A stretch of DNA of 61,264 nt from Eggerthellaceae bacterium UBA3686. Its GTDB lineage: Bacteria; Actinomycetota; Coriobacteriia; Coriobacteriales; Eggerthellaceae. The stretch's first letter is position 1; the number at the start of each line of letters is the position of its first letter. The stretch spans positions 1 to 61,264 of the forward strand of contig DFIX01000016.1 in NCBI GenBank assembly GCA_002371495.1, written 5' to 3'. A program made the position numbers and the translations under genes. The notes below the pieces were generated by a model, which saw nothing but the letters and a program-made list of their open reading frames with translations, ran no database searches and had not been told where the DNA came from. Positions 59,718-61,264 of this stretch are shown here, piece after piece.

Positions 59718-60737
59718 TTACCCTTTCAGTCCACGGGCCTTGCCGCGCAGAAGGCCCGCCCCAGCCGCAAGGCACAGGCCCAGGGCGGCAGTTGCGTACA
59801 TGAGCTTGTTCGCCCGTTGAATATCGTCCGCCTCGACCGGACGCTCGTTGTCGCCGATCGTAGGCTTGTCGACCATTTTTCCGAAATAGCGGTTTGGTCC
59901 CCCGAGCTGAACCCCCAAAGCCCCCGCGCATGCTGCCTCGGTATGCGCAGAATTTGGCGAGGTATGGTTGTAGCGGTCGCGCTTGAACACCTTCCAAGCA
60001 CGCGCGGAATCGAGTCCCACAAGGCCAGCCGCCGCGCACATGAGCGTGCCCGCCACACGCGCCGGCACGATGTTCAGGACATCGTCGAGCTTGGCGGGTA
60101 TACGCCCCAGGTTAAGGTAGCGGTCGTTCTTGTAGCCGACCATCGAATCGAGCGTGTTCACGGCTTTGTACAGCATAGCCGCAGGTGCACCGCCTATTCC
60201 CATGAACAGAAGCGGTGCAACGACGCCGTCCGACGCGTTCTCGGCCACGGTTTCGACGGCGGCTTTCGCAACGCCCTGCTCGTCGAGCGTATCGGTATCG
60301 CGCCCCACGATCATACCCACGGCCTTGCGGGCGCCCTCCAGGTCACCCGCCGTCAGCGCATCGTGCACCTTCATGCTCTCGTCGCAAAGCGACCTCGTCG
60401 CCAACAGCTGATAGCACAGAATCGACTCCAGGCCGAACGCCGCAACGGGATGAATCTTTTGCGCCCCCTTCAGCAGAAGAAACGCTGCAGCAGGCGTTAC
60501 GAGTGCGACATCGGCTGCCAACGCCGCGCCCGCCAAGCGCTCGGTCTGTGCTTTCGAGAGCGGCCATGCGTCGCCTGCAGCTTCCGCCTCGGGCAACAAG
60601 TACTTGTTAATGAGTCCCTCTTCGAACTCGATTTGCTTGCCGACCAGGCGCACTGGATGCGGCCACCCTTGCGGATCGCCCAACGCCACGTCAAGCGCGA
60701 ACCCCGCCAGCATGGCCAGGACGTGATGGTTTCTCAT
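59718..60737 (-). CDS. cbiB: Adenosylcobinamide-phosphate synthase
   Basis: This 339-residue membrane enzyme joins aminopropanol phosphate to adenosylcobyric acid. Typical blocks are DVALGDPQGWPHPVRLVGK near residue 16, ENASDGVVAPL, and KAVNTLDSMVGYKNDRY with SPNSAHTEAACAGALGVQLGG later. Several hydrophobic helices fit its membrane location. GGGG precedes the ATG. It leads the cbiB-cobD-cobC-like operon. The upstream 351-bp gap shows no cobalamin riboswitch by eye. Confidence 0.94.
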   Translation of the reverse strand: MRNHHVLAMLAGFALDVALGDPQGWPHPVRLVGKQIEFEEGLINKYLLPEAEAAGDAWPLSKAQTERLAGAALAADVALVTPAAAFLLLKGAQKIHPVAAFGLESILCYQLLATRSLCDESMKVHDALTAGDLEGARKAVGMIVGRDTDTLDEQGVAKAAVETVAENASDGVVAPLLFMGIGGAPAAMLYKAVNTLDSMVGYKNDRYLNLGRIPAKLDDVLNIVPARVAGTLMCAAAGLVGLDSARAWKVFKRDRYNHTSPNSAHTEAACAGALGVQLGGPNRYFGKMVDKPTIGDNERPVEADDIQRANKLMYATAALGLCLAAGAGLLRGKARGLKG

Positions 60738-61002
60738 CTATTACCCCGCTTGCCTCGTTGATGTTTCGAACCATTGTACCGTGTTAGAAGCCACCTGCGC
60801 CAACGCACGAAATCCCCACTGTGCAAGCCGCCGAAAACCGCTCTGCCCGATCGGACGCTCCAGTGTAGCCGATCGCTTGCGACAACCGGTTACCTACGGC
60901 ATAGCCGGTCGTTGCCTCGTGGTAGTCGGTCAGCAATGGTGCGATCAGCTAGCAAACGGATCCTCGAAAAAAACTTCCCAACATAACCGCAGTTCGCAGG
61001 GT

Positions 61003-61031
61003 ACCTGTACAAAAAGTACAGGTTTATTTTT
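61003..61031 (+). terminator. Terminator-like palindrome upstream of the last gene
   Basis: ACCTGTAC and GTACAGGT pair perfectly around AAAAA and are followed by TTATTTTTC. It looks like an intrinsic terminator on the plus strand, yet no plus-strand gene precedes it, so it may be an attenuator or an operator (CCTGTAC-N5-GTACAGG). The rest of 60738-61088 shows no gene and no known RNA. Confidence 0.5.
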
Positions 61032-61088
61032 CTCGAAAACTATTCTAGAAAGAAATAGTAATGAGATAATTCGAACGAAGGAAGTGCT

Positions 61089-61264
61089 GTGAACACGGTT
61101 ATTGTCAACGGAATGCGCCACGAAGTTCTTCCGCTGAGCGAGGCGGGACCGGAGTTGGGGTCGGTGCTTTTATGGCGCGATCATCGCAGGGTGTATCGGT
61201 TGCTTTGCAGGGATGGCGACGAGTACGTTATGCGCAACGTGCGTCATCCGGCTGTGTTCGAGGC
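61089..61264 (+). CDS. Unidentified protein, partial at right edge
   Basis: A GTG start at 61089 behind GAAGGAAG opens a frame that runs off the window (58 codons visible). The sequence MNTVIVNGMRHEVLPLSEAG is not recognised. The short upstream palindrome may control it. Nothing about function can be said. Confidence 0.6.
   Translation, partial: MNTVIVNGMRHEVLPLSEAGPELGSVLLWRDHRRVYRLLCRDGDEYVMRNVRHPAVFE

Noticed and set aside
60738..61088. Cobalamin riboswitch in front of cbiB
   Set aside because: The minus-strand sequence upstream of cbiB shows neither the conserved core nor the B12 box.
1..61264. tRNA or rRNA genes
   Set aside because: No cloverleaf with the GGTTCRANTCC arm and no rRNA signature was seen by eye in any intergenic stretch; a tRNAscan run would settle this.

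Overview
The window is about 60% G+C, densely coded on both strands, and looks like chromosomal DNA of an anaerobic actinobacterium of the class Coriobacteriia, most likely family Eggerthellaceae (relatives of Slackia, Senegalimassilia or Eggerthella). This assignment is an inference. It rests on the G+C content, GTG and TTG starts, lipoprotein signals typical of monoderm cells, a NrfA/NrfH nitrite-to-ammonia pair, expanded PucR and UROD-type genes, and cobalamin genes. No database search was possible.

Layout. 1-4.9 kb: a partial molybdate-binding Mop protein, an AAA/DUF4143 ATPase, a patatin-like lipase and an ABC exporter. 4.9-8.9 kb: a MocR regulator with a candidate operator, then the nitrite reductase genes nrfA-nrfH. 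9.4-15 kb: AhcY, a processive-type glycosyltransferase, ComF and an orphan solute-binding lipoprotein. 15-23.4 kb: a PreP-like M16 protease, two membrane proteins, YebC, a homocysteine methyltransferase and a lipoprotein amidase. 23.8-27.9 kb: ruvCAB with a DUF6483-like gene, a cold-shock protein and a YbjN protein. 27.9-36.3 kb: a DUF2130 coiled-coil protein and an AddB/AddA recombination nuclease pair. 36.4-39.2 kb: a PucR regulator beside a UROD-family methyltransferase with paired operators. 39.3-45 kb: queA, a PARG-like protein, hisS, queH and tgt, a queuosine cluster. 45.7-52.3 kb: a fused SecDF, a DUF1292 protein, a fused double ECF ATPase and a GT-B-like protein. 52.3-57.8 kb: an alpha-galactoside and galactose operon (GPH transporter, GH36, galK, short galT). 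58-60.7 kb: cobalamin genes (cbiB, cobD, cobC-like). The right edge holds one partial gene.

The genes give a coherent picture. The cell takes up and cleaves alpha-galactosides, respires nitrite through surface cytochromes, makes cobalamin, and recycles S-adenosylhomocysteine with AhcY. It also makes queuosine tRNA, whose targets include the tRNA charged by the embedded HisRS.

The most unusual content lies between the genes. At least two families of long hairpin elements are present whose loops are conserved while the stems differ from copy to copy yet stay perfectly self-complementary. Family A has a 69-70 nt core, 20-21 bp arms and occurs as inverted pairs about 300 bp long. It lies at 13401-13694, 23449-23760 and 45088-45418, with partial or diverged copies near 40.6, 45.4 and 57.8 kb. 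Family B has 33-36 bp arms and lies at 8926-9107 and 18222-18494. Such covariation points to selection on structure, or to a copying mechanism that regenerates palindromes. It is the leading candidate here for something undescribed.
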